This document shows, piece by piece, positions 10,001 through 17,102 of a DNA stretch of 23,469 bases (positions within the stretch are counted from its first letter, which is position 1; every line of letters starts with the position of its first letter). The notes below the pieces were generated by a model. It saw only the letters and a list, made by a program, of their open reading frames with translations, had not been told where the DNA came from and did no database searches. The translations under genes were made by a program, and so were the position numbers. Source of the stretch: a virus; IMG/VR virus record IMGVR_UViG_3300030333_005687, positions 1-23,469 of that record; one strand, 5' to 3'.

Positions 10001-10907
10001 ACCCTGCTACTGGAGTATCAATCCAATCTAATGATCTAAACAATTCGTCATCTGAGGTTATTCCAGGACGGTTTGCTCTTATCATGATGTTATCTAGGTA
10101 CTCTGTATCATACTGAGTGATGTTGTGTACACGTATTGGTGTACCTTTTTTATCGGGATTTAAATTAAGGTTTGATTCTCTGTATTGAATGTAATCAGCA
10201 TGACTTTTAGGATAACCAGTGGTTTCTAAGCCAGTGTCAATGTTATGCCTAAGACGTTGTTTATGAATGTTTTCTTCTGCATCTACGTAAACTTTTGCAC
10301 TAGCAATGTGTAGTGCATTCATACCTTGTTGAAGGTTGATTACATCACTAAACTCTTCACTTATTCCAGCAGTACTATTCTGTCTTTCGGCATTAATTCT
10401 AATAGAAAAATAAGTTTCCCAAGGTATTCCTGGTTCTTCTGGACCTAAAGCACTTCTATAGGCTTTGTAATTTTCCCATTCTTTTGTTGCTATTTCATCT
10501 GCACGAGTCTTTAGCCTTTGGTTCTCATAGCCAATCCTAAGTTCATGCCCTTTTCTCATAGCAAAATGGACAACTCTGGGATGGTATTGTCCTGCTTTTA
10601 ACGCTTCATATAGTCCTTCCCTACCGTACCGTTGTGCAAGTGATTCTCCTTGGATCTTAAATTCATCTTCTTGTCGCTTTTTTGCTTTTATTTCTTCTTC
10701 ACGTTTCCTTAATTCTTCTGCTTGATCGTATTTAAACTTTGCACCAAATGCTCCTGCAAATGCAGTACTCATCTGAGACAGTGCTTTACCGATAGCTTGG
10801 GACCGTTGAGCACTAGGATCTTGTTTTACAGTAGGAGAAGATACAGATAAACCTCTAGATAGTGATAGAGGATTAAGCCTACTTTGGGATATTGGTTGTT
10901 CAGACAT
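7080..10907 (-). CDS. Internal virion (ejection) protein, T7 gp15-like, coiled-coil rich
   Basis: A 1275-residue, highly charged protein rich in Lys and Glu, with long predicted helices and coiled coils (for example around residues 60-90, 320-345, 505-525 and 790-830). T7 gp15 (747 residues) builds the middle ring of the internal core and is ejected with gp14 and gp16. The N-terminal layout agrees with T7: a Ser/Gln-rich start, an Ala/Gly helix (AIGKALSQMSTAFAGAFGAK), a charged helix, then 'KAGQYHPRVVHFAMRKGHEL', which resembles the T7 segment 'GTLLYQDDPYAMEALRVKTG'. It is about 70 percent longer than the T7 protein; the extra length is mostly charged helix. The region is visibly more AT-rich than the head genes. 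The gp14 stop and this ATG are two bases apart. Confidence 0.82.
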   Translation of the reverse strand: MSEQPISQSRLNPLSLSRGLSVSSPTVKQDPSAQRSQAIGKALSQMSTAFAGAFGAKFKYDQAEELRKREEEIKAKKRQEDEFKIQGESLAQRYGREGLYEALKAGQYHPRVVHFAMRKGHELRIGYENQRLKTRADEIATKEWENYKAYRSALGPEEPGIPWETYFSIRINAERQNSTAGISEEFSDVINLQQGMNALHIASAKVYVDAEENIHKQRLRHNIDTGLETTGYPKSHADYIQYRESNLNLNPDKKGTPIRVHNITQYDTEYLDNIMIRANRPGITSDDELFRSLDWIDTPVAGLPKISTSNPKFQETRNQLFDIQESLRKEEERVAKSDKDIETDKINKALREEIVETEARIISGDFEDLMLLGEETFGNEEFRIKFAQTKEGTDILERAEEDYERRLKELDKPAPFLSEEEQRAVKESVAKVEQILLEHAEGTEGFPTNEAKLKEIYNSIFRDKELNLKGEKINVWNMYKDLVKDPFDKIQKQNEEQRKKNKEEREKKRYESGIIDFDRKRTSLELFKEDTIPEISKKISAYETLLLNLTEGDGRQIQSHAIKTNDTWLYRMGPKNYMSQKKQVVDSLVSLRNKLETKRKEKEENTFKIENANVTAKVESLEPLDTDENFVEKKNGLNELLEGEELNKLKPSDRIVQIGKIGKHLQKIASRELKLNQRKEYDKQWNKIDANRNNVSELDNIISSLGSNKKLGDKAGELKRLAIKTRNAQQEVDKKERQADNYSTLSSLWQGDTIVNFGKLQTFRGKVAVADIAESKRASLFQKIGEKEVQIWERYLKGEKERIKGIQKKDEKEKEQDKLDEEARQQDQYFSIREEIVVDQKNRNNLASIKKRVNAFSAKQLDKKHKQPLLTLIEGFQKSIDEKADADAAPQRQKTYFKTQTDMISYMGLSNLEEARNKLQKMINNIPNLDVDKKGKSGQREKLMNMASRFMGALNSAIDSDIRSNDRKGAQASVLENEVTNAEKAIQIVGSINKGLQEEDPDFNGLLAQLDEEADFLFLVGGDEVGSKRKRILRESTYDKLQSRIFARRHELSEAKSQNKTDPSVYIEIDEAIDLINQSSKVEEVSLLETKINTKFATDLTLTESSRDKLMRRLRSKRKPMFPISKGSIEPINRGRQRIRKAFKIDPDLISPNYEESIFKAFVSVTEEYEDWIQDRLENPQVYPKFYNDPQYRRDQVDLKIKKLLTQNEDPVVQDWINAKKSALSFTEVTSERIKKPEKSDNKTKTNSELADDFIGQGFFKPKTNTQPAYNLLPE

Positions 10908-10909
10908 AA

Positions 10910-11560
10910 TTATTTATACCCAAATGGATTCCCTACATTAGTTGGGGATGAAGATGTAGTCTTTTTAGTTGTTTTATTGTCACTTGGATTTTGATAACTC
11001 TTCATTTTGTAGTAAGTTTCTATTCCTCCTAATGTTGTATTTCCTGCACCTAATAGGTAAGACATGCTATCTGGACCACTCATAAACTGAGTAGATTCTA
11101 TTTGTTGAATAGCTTGGAATCTTGCAGTGTTCATATTCTGTTTAATACTTTGCTCTGCAAAATGCTTGTTTTCTTCTTTTACTGCTAACTCCTCTTTTAT
11201 AGCATCATCAGTTCTAAGGAACTGTCCTTGGACTTTCCTAGAAACAAGATCAGAAGATTGTCCACTACGTTTTTCTGATGCTACCCTCTCAGATGCTTCA
11301 GCTTCTATACTGTTAATGTGATTCTGTAGTTGTTGTGCGTTTGCAACATCGATATCCCTTTGGTGTGCTCTTTCTAAGTTCTGTTTTTCTTGAGCACCTA
11401 CACCATAGGAAAACAAAAGCTGATCTTTTGTCCTAGCATCTGCTCTTTCTTTTCTTCTGTTATATTCTTCTGCTTGTTCTTTTTGAGCTTTAGCTTGGTA
11501 GTACGAACCAACTAAACCTATGCCTACAGAAGTTATTGCTATTGCAGCAGGATTACACAT
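10910..11560 (-). CDS. Internal virion protein, T7 gp14-like
   Basis: A 216-residue protein starting MCNPAAIAITSVGIGLVGSY, followed by a long polar helix rich in Ala, Gln and Glu (residues about 25-140), a 'SGPDSMSYLLGAG' segment near 160-172, and a Ser/Thr/Lys-rich tail ending NPFGYK. T7 gp14 (196 residues) has the same plan: a Met-Cys start, a small-residue hydrophobic N-terminus, a long helix and a basic tail. In T7 it is part of the internal core and ends up in the outer membrane after ejection. Size, order between gp13 and gp15, and the N-terminus all fit. No strong ribosome binding site is present; the gene starts six bases after the gp13-like stop. Confidence 0.85.
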   Translation of the reverse strand: MCNPAAIAITSVGIGLVGSYYQAKAQKEQAEEYNRRKERADARTKDQLLFSYGVGAQEKQNLERAHQRDIDVANAQQLQNHINSIEAEASERVASEKRSGQSSDLVSRKVQGQFLRTDDAIKEELAVKEENKHFAEQSIKQNMNTARFQAIQQIESTQFMSGPDSMSYLLGAGNTTLGGIETYYKMKSYQNPSDNKTTKKTTSSSPTNVGNPFGYK

Positions 11561-11566
11561 AATTCT

Positions 11567-12040
11567 TTATAGTCTTACAAATTCCCAAAACGGTCTACCT
11601 TCGTATCCGTAGTTTTCTATTAATCTTGTGAAACTAAAACCAAGATGTCTTAACCATTGTATTGAAGTATCGTTCCTTTTGTCTACGTAATTACACAATA
11701 ATGGGTACTTACTATTCATATCCATAACCCACTGTTTACACGCTTTGTAAAAGTGTTTCTTGTGTTTATTCTTAAAGTTATCAAAGGCATCACTTCCGAG
11801 CATCCAAGGTGATCCTGTGTATGAGTTAATAGATGCAACTCCACACATCCCGATCAAATTTTTTTCCCAAAATATGCTATAACATACATCAGAACATTCC
11901 CTTGATTTAAGAAGAGAAGTAAGAGGATCATGACCGCTACTTGCCATGACTTCCTGCTTATCGACTTCTTTCATAAATGGAGCTAAATCATGACAGTCCT
12001 GCTCCGTACTATTGTCACATAACCCTAAGTAATACTTCAT
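11567..12040 (-). CDS. T7 gp13-like virion protein with GNAT-type fold
   Basis: A 157-residue protein. Residues about 113-153, with 'LLCNYVDKRNDTSIQWLRHL' followed by GFSFTRL and ending RPFWEFVRL, line up with the C-terminus of T7 gp13 ('LWNYVWVGNKSHIRFLKTIG'). In T7, gp13 is needed for assembly of the internal core. The 'N-x-x-S-I-x-W-L-x-x-L-G-F' pattern is also typical of the last part of GNAT acetyltransferases, but I do not see the acetyl-CoA-binding 'Q/R-x-x-G-x-G/A' loop, so catalytic activity is doubtful. Start and stop overlap the gp12 stop by four bases (ATGA), suggesting coupled translation. Some automatic annotations would call this an acetyltransferase. Confidence 0.75.
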   Translation of the reverse strand: MKYYLGLCDNSTEQDCHDLAPFMKEVDKQEVMASSGHDPLTSLLKSRECSDVCYSIFWEKNLIGMCGVASINSYTGSPWMLGSDAFDNFKNKHKKHFYKACKQWVMDMNSKYPLLCNYVDKRNDTSIQWLRHLGFSFTRLIENYGYEGRPFWEFVRL

Positions 12041-15033
12041 ACCCTTTGCGATCTAACGTGTAGCATTCCTTCCCATTCTGCACTCTGAAATGCACAAGGA
12101 AGGTACTGGTCATTCTCTAGGGATATCTTTACGTTATCTGTGTTACTCATTATTCCCCCTTTAAATGTTCCAGAAAGTAGTGAGTACTTACCTACTGAGG
12201 ACACGTTTGTGATGTAACCATTGAAGATCTTTTCTTTCGATGGTCTAGGGGTAATTGTAGTAGTTCCTCCAGAATTGTTGTTAATAGTCTGAGTAAATGG
12301 TTCATGGCTTATTTTAAATTTAAAAAATCCTGAATCAGAATAGATAATATTCATGTTCCTTAGTTGTAGCTTTGCATTTGTAACTGCAACATTATCTTGC
12401 CTGAATTGAATCTTTGAGAACTCGTATTTAAACGTAAAAGGTATTCCTGCATATACAGTACTCCCTCCTGCTACCGTGGAATCTACAAGCGACTGAGCTA
12501 TGATTTCGGCATCCTTGGTGACAAACACAATGTCACTAGGCATAGATCCTTGGTACTCAATGTCACTTACGGTATCAACGGAAGTCCCTGACTTGATCTT
12601 TACCCTGCGATCCAAGAGTACTGGAGTGTTATCATCCATTACTTCAACTGCGGAATCTGTGGATAGATTAATGGACTCTAGGTAGATACCGTCTGATCTT
12701 TTAAAAAGGATATAAAGAGATGAACCAAGGAATGAAGCATCTAGGATTTCTGCATCAAATGTCCATGTACTCCAACTGGATTGTAGTTTTTCTTCTCCTT
12801 GCCAGAAATACCTATAAACGTAGATGTTCTTATTGGATGCAGTGTCATTAGAGAGACACAAAAGCATGTCATCGTTACTAGACGATATGAGCTTCTTGAT
12901 TTCCCCTGGAATGTACTGAGGTACGTGTGAGGTTATTTCGGTAGCATCATTGACCTCATTGGTAAAATCTACAAAATACTCTCTAACTCCAGAATACTCA
13001 CCTCGTTTGAAAGAGAAAAAAACGTATTTTCCTGCTGGCACAGGTTTAGATAATGTGTTCGTTTCAAACTGGGTACTGACATCAATTGATACATCTGTGG
13101 GAGTAAGTGCTTGTTCAGCAGTAAGCTTGAATTGTTGAAGGTCTGTAAAAAGTAAAAGCGATTCATTGAACGGTACAGCGTGTTTAAGAAAAGAAACTTG
13201 GTTGTTACTAACGGCAACATCGATGGGGTTGGTATCGGGTACTGTTAGTACTGTGGTAGCAAAGAAATTAAAGTAGTTTCCTGCTTCACTGAAAATTACG
13301 TTCTCATCACTTAGGAAGCCAAGACGATTCCTATGGAAAAATATATCGGCAATACTAAGACCAAGAAAAGTAGGAGTAGGGTTGCTAATGGAATCACCAC
13401 ATCTACGAGGATTCCACCCATATCTTTCATAGACATAATTGGAAACTCCTCCAACGGTTCTGGTGTTGTCTGTTTTTCTGATAACTGGTTCATAAACAAA
13501 AGTAATTCCTTGGGGATTATTGGTTGAATCAATGTTTGCATCATCGAATAGCCTTACTAAACGATGGGGCATAGTAGTTATATCAAAATGTATACTTTGA
13601 CCCTTCCCCGGTGATTCCTTCCATACTCCATCACCTATAGATCCAGTATCAGCTTCAAACTTTACGTAGTAGTCATCTTGGTTTTTAGCGTTATCTCCTA
13701 CGATCTTAAGGATAAAATTGTTAGGTACATTTCTAGGAGGAAGATCAGTAAATTTAAGTACATCGTCATTCCACGCAAACAGATCACGATCACCGTGACT
13801 GTCACTGCTTGTTAGCTCAAAAGCACTATTGCACCTAACATGAATAACATTGCCGTTCCTTGTAAAATTAAATCCTGCATTTGTAATTGCTGAGTTAGTA
13901 AGTTTGTCTTTATAAACAACGGAAGCATCGCTTGTAGTAGCATCAGATGGAAGTTCTCCACCAAAGCCTACCTTGGTATTTGCTTGGTAATTAGCATCAG
14001 TTGATACTGTTGCTTGGGAAATAGATATTCCCCACTGTGTAGTTCCACCATTTTCTCCGTTTGTATTTCCAGTTCCTCCAGTTGAATCGTATTCTACTGC
14101 ACTTTGTCCATCCATAAGTACCTCTGCTATCTTATCAGTGCCTACGTATGTTTGGTTTTGCGAAGGAGTAGCTGAAGGAGTAAGGTATTTTACTTTGTAA
14201 GTATTTCCTCCTTTTTTTAACGTGATTTCATACTTGGAATTGTAGTCTCCCTGCTTAACGTATATCAGTGCTTCATGGGTATATGTACTGGTTAATTCAT
14301 CTGATCCAGTAGGACTCGTGATTCCTGTTTCATCCTGTCCTGAAACATTAGAAGCAGAAGTAGCCATTGCCGTTACTTTCTTCTTATTTACTAAGAAAGT
14401 ATTATCAGCAATAGTAGTAGCAGTGATGTCTGTAGAAGGATTAGTAACTGAAGAAAAGTAAGTTAAGTCACTATTAAGTAATGTAGTATTATCTTTATCA
14501 ACAATTGGATAAGAAAACCCATTCCTATCATAAACTTTAAGGAATGAATCTTTTCTAACAGCATTTCCGCTTGTTTCTGTAGCAGTGTTACTCGCTACAG
14601 TTTGAGTAAAAACTACTGTATTGACATCTGTTACACTCGAAACAACAACTGTTCCATTAAAATTAGTAGTACCAGAAATTTCTATGGATTGCCCTGCAAC
14701 AAAAGTATGTCCAGTAATAGTTGCAGTTGTTGTACTAGCACTTGTATAAGCAATACTTGAAATAGTTTTAGTTAAGTGATCTTTTCCTATTACTAATGAG
14801 TAGGACTCTGAGTCATCCCTTTGAATAGTATGGATAAAAGCATTGGTGACATTAGAAGCAGTTACTCCTGACAACTTCTTAATGTGTTCAGTACCAGGTC
14901 TCTTCTCTAATCCGTTGACTACAGAAGATAATCCGTTCTCTTGTACTTCAGCTTGTGTAGGAAGTCTAACTTCTGGAGCTTGCTGAGATACACCATTGAT
15001 TAAGTTAGGTATCGAGGATGATACGAATGGCAT
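12037..15033 (-). CDS. Tail tubular protein B (nozzle), T7 gp12-like
   Basis: A 998-residue protein. The start, MPFVSSSIPNLINGVSQQAP followed by a Leu/Pro segment and 'NGLEKRPGTEHIKKL', is the T7 gp12 signature (T7: 'SIKNLKGGISQQPD...GLQKRP'). T7 gp12 (794 residues) forms the hexameric tail nozzle. 'IADNTFLVNKKKVTAM' (about 207-222) and 'RNRLGFLSDENVIFSEAGNY' (mid-protein) are further conserved landmarks; the latter is a hallmark of this family. The protein is about 200 residues longer than in T7. Part of this is a clear insertion at residues about 89-162, and part is a Thr/Gly/Asn-rich region at about 220-420. It lies five bases after the gp11 stop. Confidence 0.93.
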   Translation of the reverse strand: MPFVSSSIPNLINGVSQQAPEVRLPTQAEVQENGLSSVVNGLEKRPGTEHIKKLSGVTASNVTNAFIHTIQRDDSESYSLVIGKDHLTKTISSIAYTSASTTTATITGHTFVAGQSIEISGTTNFNGTVVVSSVTDVNTVVFTQTVASNTATETSGNAVRKDSFLKVYDRNGFSYPIVDKDNTTLLNSDLTYFSSVTNPSTDITATTIADNTFLVNKKKVTAMATSASNVSGQDETGITSPTGSDELTSTYTHEALIYVKQGDYNSKYEITLKKGGNTYKVKYLTPSATPSQNQTYVGTDKIAEVLMDGQSAVEYDSTGGTGNTNGENGGTTQWGISISQATVSTDANYQANTKVGFGGELPSDATTSDASVVYKDKLTNSAITNAGFNFTRNGNVIHVRCNSAFELTSSDSHGDRDLFAWNDDVLKFTDLPPRNVPNNFILKIVGDNAKNQDDYYVKFEADTGSIGDGVWKESPGKGQSIHFDITTMPHRLVRLFDDANIDSTNNPQGITFVYEPVIRKTDNTRTVGGVSNYVYERYGWNPRRCGDSISNPTPTFLGLSIADIFFHRNRLGFLSDENVIFSEAGNYFNFFATTVLTVPDTNPIDVAVSNNQVSFLKHAVPFNESLLLFTDLQQFKLTAEQALTPTDVSIDVSTQFETNTLSKPVPAGKYVFFSFKRGEYSGVREYFVDFTNEVNDATEITSHVPQYIPGEIKKLISSSNDDMLLCLSNDTASNKNIYVYRYFWQGEEKLQSSWSTWTFDAEILDASFLGSSLYILFKRSDGIYLESINLSTDSAVEVMDDNTPVLLDRRVKIKSGTSVDTVSDIEYQGSMPSDIVFVTKDAEIIAQSLVDSTVAGGSTVYAGIPFTFKYEFSKIQFRQDNVAVTNAKLQLRNMNIIYSDSGFFKFKISHEPFTQTINNNSGGTTTITPRPSKEKIFNGYITNVSSVGKYSLLSGTFKGGIMSNTDNVKISLENDQYLPCAFQSAEWEGMLHVRSQRV
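14548..14769 (-). other. Inserted beta-domain within gp12 (residues about 89-162)
   Basis: Aligning from memory with T7 gp12, the segment 'YSLVIGKDHL' corresponds to T7 'YYAVFTGSGI' and 'FLKVYDRNG' to 'RVFDLSGNE', yet some 70 residues lie between them here and none in T7. The extra stretch has the pattern 'TTATITGHTFVAGQSIEISG' then 'FNGTVVVSSVTD' then 'VVFTQTV', ending in a Thr/Ser-rich strand. This is a widespread small beta-sandwich module in phage tail and fibre proteins (form: 'T-x-T-x-x-H-x-h-x-x-G-x-x-h-x-I-S-G-x-x-x-F-N-G-T'). It would project from the nozzle surface. Confidence 0.65.
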
Positions 15034-15038
15034 ATCTT

Positions 15039-15656
15039 TTATGAAGTTGTTAATTCATTTATAACTGTGTTGTTTATAGTCCTGTCTAGAACTCTGTAGG
15101 TGTCATAGTTGTCAAAGACGTTGTAATCCATTGATTCTGATTCAGCTTCTCTAAGTGCAAGATAAGCAAACTGTTCATCATTAATTTGATACCCATGTAA
15201 CTCTTGAGCACCTACAGTTTGATCTTGGAATACTCTTGCAGCTTTAAGTGTAATGTATCTTCTAGCAACCTCTGGTAATTCATTAAAATCAAGAAGAACT
15301 ACCATGTTAACTACTAAGTCTTTATCAAAAGTATAGGAGTTAGTTACCCTGTCATATAACTTCCTATTCCTTTCAACTACATCTGTATCATAATCTCTGT
15401 AAACTTGAGTTCTATCTACTTTTACACAGTTATTAGGTAATACAATTTCGTTGTCACTATTTCTAGCTAATGTATATCTTATCTCTGTATTAAAGTACCA
15501 ACCTTGTGACTGAACATCTCTGCTAATATTAGTGAGAGTTGTTTGGGCAATTTCTGCTTCCTGCAATCCAGAACCCAATACGTTAACTGGTGCTTCTCCA
15601 ATAGAGACAAGCATCTGATTAACTGCATCTAGTTCTGTAGTGGGAGTCATTGCCAT
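15039..15656 (-). CDS. Tail tubular protein A (adaptor), T7 gp11-like
   Basis: A 205-residue protein matching T7 gp11 (196 residues), the ring that joins the portal to the nozzle. Conserved landmarks: 'TELDAVNQMLVSIGEAPVN' at residues 6-24 (T7 'AELSAVNDILASIGEPPVS'), 'NISRDVQSQGWYFNTE' at about 43-58 (T7 'KINRQIQSRGWTFNIE'), and 'DFNELPEVARRYITLKAARV' in the middle (T7 '[20 protein letters not shown]'). A second Met lies two codons later and could also serve as start. It is the first gene after the intrinsic terminator; its start codon lies about a dozen bases past the U tract, so it depends on read-through from the capsid transcript or on processing. Confidence 0.95.
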   Translation of the reverse strand: MAMTPTTELDAVNQMLVSIGEAPVNVLGSGLQEAEIAQTTLTNISRDVQSQGWYFNTEIRYTLARNSDNEIVLPNNCVKVDRTQVYRDYDTDVVERNRKLYDRVTNSYTFDKDLVVNMVVLLDFNELPEVARRYITLKAARVFQDQTVGAQELHGYQINDEQFAYLALREAESESMDYNVFDNYDTYRVLDRTINNTVINELTTS

Positions 15657-15668
15657 AGTAAGTAAATG

Positions 15669-15704
15669 AAAAAAAAGGGAACCCTAGATTTCTCTAGGAT
15701 TCCC
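15669..15704 (-). terminator. Intrinsic transcription terminator after the capsid gene (T7 T-phi position)
   Basis: In the minus-strand RNA a 12-base-pair stem (GGGAAUCCUAGA with UCUAGGGUUCCC, one G-U pair) closes a GAAA tetraloop and is followed at once by eight U residues. The G-U pair becomes a C-A mismatch on the opposite strand and the U tract is on one side only, so it acts on minus-strand transcription. It lies in the 70-base gap between the capsid stop and the gp11 start, the same place as T-phi in T7. Confidence 0.93.
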
Positions 15705-15726
15705 CTTGGTTAGAGGTTACCAGTTA

Positions 15727-16947
15727 TTATGAAGCAGGAGCCATAAGAGCTACTGCCATAGCTGGCCTGAGTACGTTATGACCCATCGCATATTTGCTCA
15801 CGATCAACGTACCTTGTCGTTGGATTTGATACTCAGATTCAACACTGAGATCCATCAACTTAACGGTTGCAACTGCATCTTTGTGCATGACAATCGCACG
15901 TACTTTTGCAGCTTCACCTCTAAGGTTTACTGTAGAAGTTCCATCAAGACCACCAGCAGCACCAGTGTTGGAACCATCGTTAACTACACCATTGTAGTTA
16001 GCAGGGATATCATAAACCGCAGCACGATCAGAATGATCTGATCCTAAAGGTTGAGGACCAGTGGTTGTTCCAGTGCTCCACAGTGAATCAGTCCATGCTC
16101 CAGTAGCTCCAACTGCATAAGTTCCTAAATGAGGAGTCCTTACAACTGGAATTCCTGCGATAGTAGGAAGATCAAGTCCTGCGATTGATCCAGACCCACC
16201 AATGTCACGATTCCAAGCAATCATGCTTGTTATTGCTTCACTGTTTTGGTTAGTCATGAACAATCTGTAGTACTGATCTGTAGCCATGATACAGACAAGA
16301 TCATCCGTAGGTGCTCCTGCCATCTCAAGGATTCGTTTAGCTTCAATCAATCCTTCTACCATATAAGCAGATTTCTTAGATTTAGCTAAATCTGAAGCAT
16401 AAGTGACATTAGCAGTGAAATCTTCGTCATCCCATCCTTGATAATCTTGGACTAACTTAGATGCACGTTGCTTGTTTGTGGTTAATGCAGCTTTTACTGC
16501 CATCCTCAAAATGTTTTGGTCAGCAACTTTACTAAGTCCATATCCAGCTTCTTGGGTATAGATGGATCTGACATCGTAATGTTGCATCGCCTCATCGATA
16601 TTGGGGATGAACTGAGCGTTAATTAAGAGATCATCTACTGTGACAATACGCTCAGAATTCTTTGCGTTGGCAGCAGGGGCAATCTCTTGTCCGGGAGTAT
16701 GATAGGCAGCATCACGGTACTTACCTGTCATTATGAATTGAGCACTTTTTCCTTTAGAAATCGTGCGTGTACGTGTGTAAGGCATCATGATGTTCTTTGT
16801 TTGGAACGCAGACATCACTTCTCCAGCGTACAATTTCAAAAATAATTGCCTTGAGGAACCAGTAGCGTTCTTTTGACCAGTACGGTGACCTACATAATCA
16901 ATCGCATTACTGTTTCCTAGAGGACTTGTTCCAGTATATGTAGCCAT
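15727..16947 (-). CDS. Major capsid protein, T7 gp10-like
   Basis: A 406-residue protein with the T7-like capsid pattern: 'LFLKLYAGEVMSAFQTKNI' at residues 35-53, then 'RTRTISKGKSAQFIMTGKYR' at 59-78 and 'AAYHTPGQEI' at 80-89, corresponding to the 'GEVLTAF...SGKSAQFP...YH.PG' region of gp10. 'DDLLINAQFIPNIDEAMQHY' and 'DRAAVYDIPANYNG' follow. At 406 residues it is longer than T7 gp10A (345), with a Gly/Thr/Ser-rich segment at about 270-345. It has the best ribosome binding site in the window, its own upstream gap with a possible promoter, and a terminator directly behind it, all consistent with high-level expression. I see no slippery site for a gp10B-like frameshift product near the stop. 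Confidence 0.95.
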   Translation of the reverse strand: MATYTGTSPLGNSNAIDYVGHRTGQKNATGSSRQLFLKLYAGEVMSAFQTKNIMMPYTRTRTISKGKSAQFIMTGKYRDAAYHTPGQEIAPAANAKNSERIVTVDDLLINAQFIPNIDEAMQHYDVRSIYTQEAGYGLSKVADQNILRMAVKAALTTNKQRASKLVQDYQGWDDEDFTANVTYASDLAKSKKSAYMVEGLIEAKRILEMAGAPTDDLVCIMATDQYYRLFMTNQNSEAITSMIAWNRDIGGSGSIAGLDLPTIAGIPVVRTPHLGTYAVGATGAWTDSLWSTGTTTGPQPLGSDHSDRAAVYDIPANYNGVVNDGSNTGAAGGLDGTSTVNLRGEAAKVRAIVMHKDAVATVKLMDLSVESEYQIQRQGTLIVSKYAMGHNVLRPAMAVALMAPAS

Positions 16948-16955
16948 ATTAAATT

Positions 16956-16961
16956 CTCCTT
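16956..16961 (-). promoter_or_regulatory. Strong ribosome binding site of the capsid gene
   Basis: AAGGAG lies eight bases before the capsid ATG at 16947. Most other genes here lack a comparable Shine-Dalgarno match, which fits the need for hundreds of capsid copies per virion. Confidence 0.85.
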
Positions 16962-16968
16962 AGAATAG

Positions 16969-16984
16969 CTATATGTATGTATTA
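16969..16984 (-). promoter_or_regulatory. Candidate phage RNA polymerase promoter upstream of the capsid gene
   Basis: In the 155-base gap between scaffold and capsid genes the minus strand reads TAATACATACATATAG. This matches the T7 promoter at both ends (TAATAC and the final TATAG), with the core two bases shorter than TAATACGACTCACTATAG. It lies 21 bases before the capsid ATG and just upstream of the ribosome binding site, where T7 has the phi10 promoter. The spacing difference and its AT-rich surroundings make this tentative; I found no second good copy in the window, which otherwise has almost no intergenic DNA. The rest of the gap holds AT-rich sequence and a T run, with no strong hairpin. 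Confidence 0.35.
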
Positions 16985-17102
16985 AATGCTTTAGTGCATA
17001 TATTATTAAATAAAAAATATTAGCGATTACTTCTAAGTTTCAGTGACTTGTTATCCTCCGCAAAGGGCAATACTTACTCCGTTAAAAAAATCAACCTAAA
17101 TA

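Noticed and set aside
11567-12040. Functional acetyltransferase
   Set aside because: The fold resembles GNAT, but the acetyl-CoA loop is missing and position and C-terminus match T7 gp13, so a structural or assembly role is more likely.
15727-15760. Frameshift site for a longer capsid form, as in T7 gp10B
   Set aside because: No slippery heptamer is seen before the stop, and the terminator hairpin begins soon after it, leaving little room for an extension.
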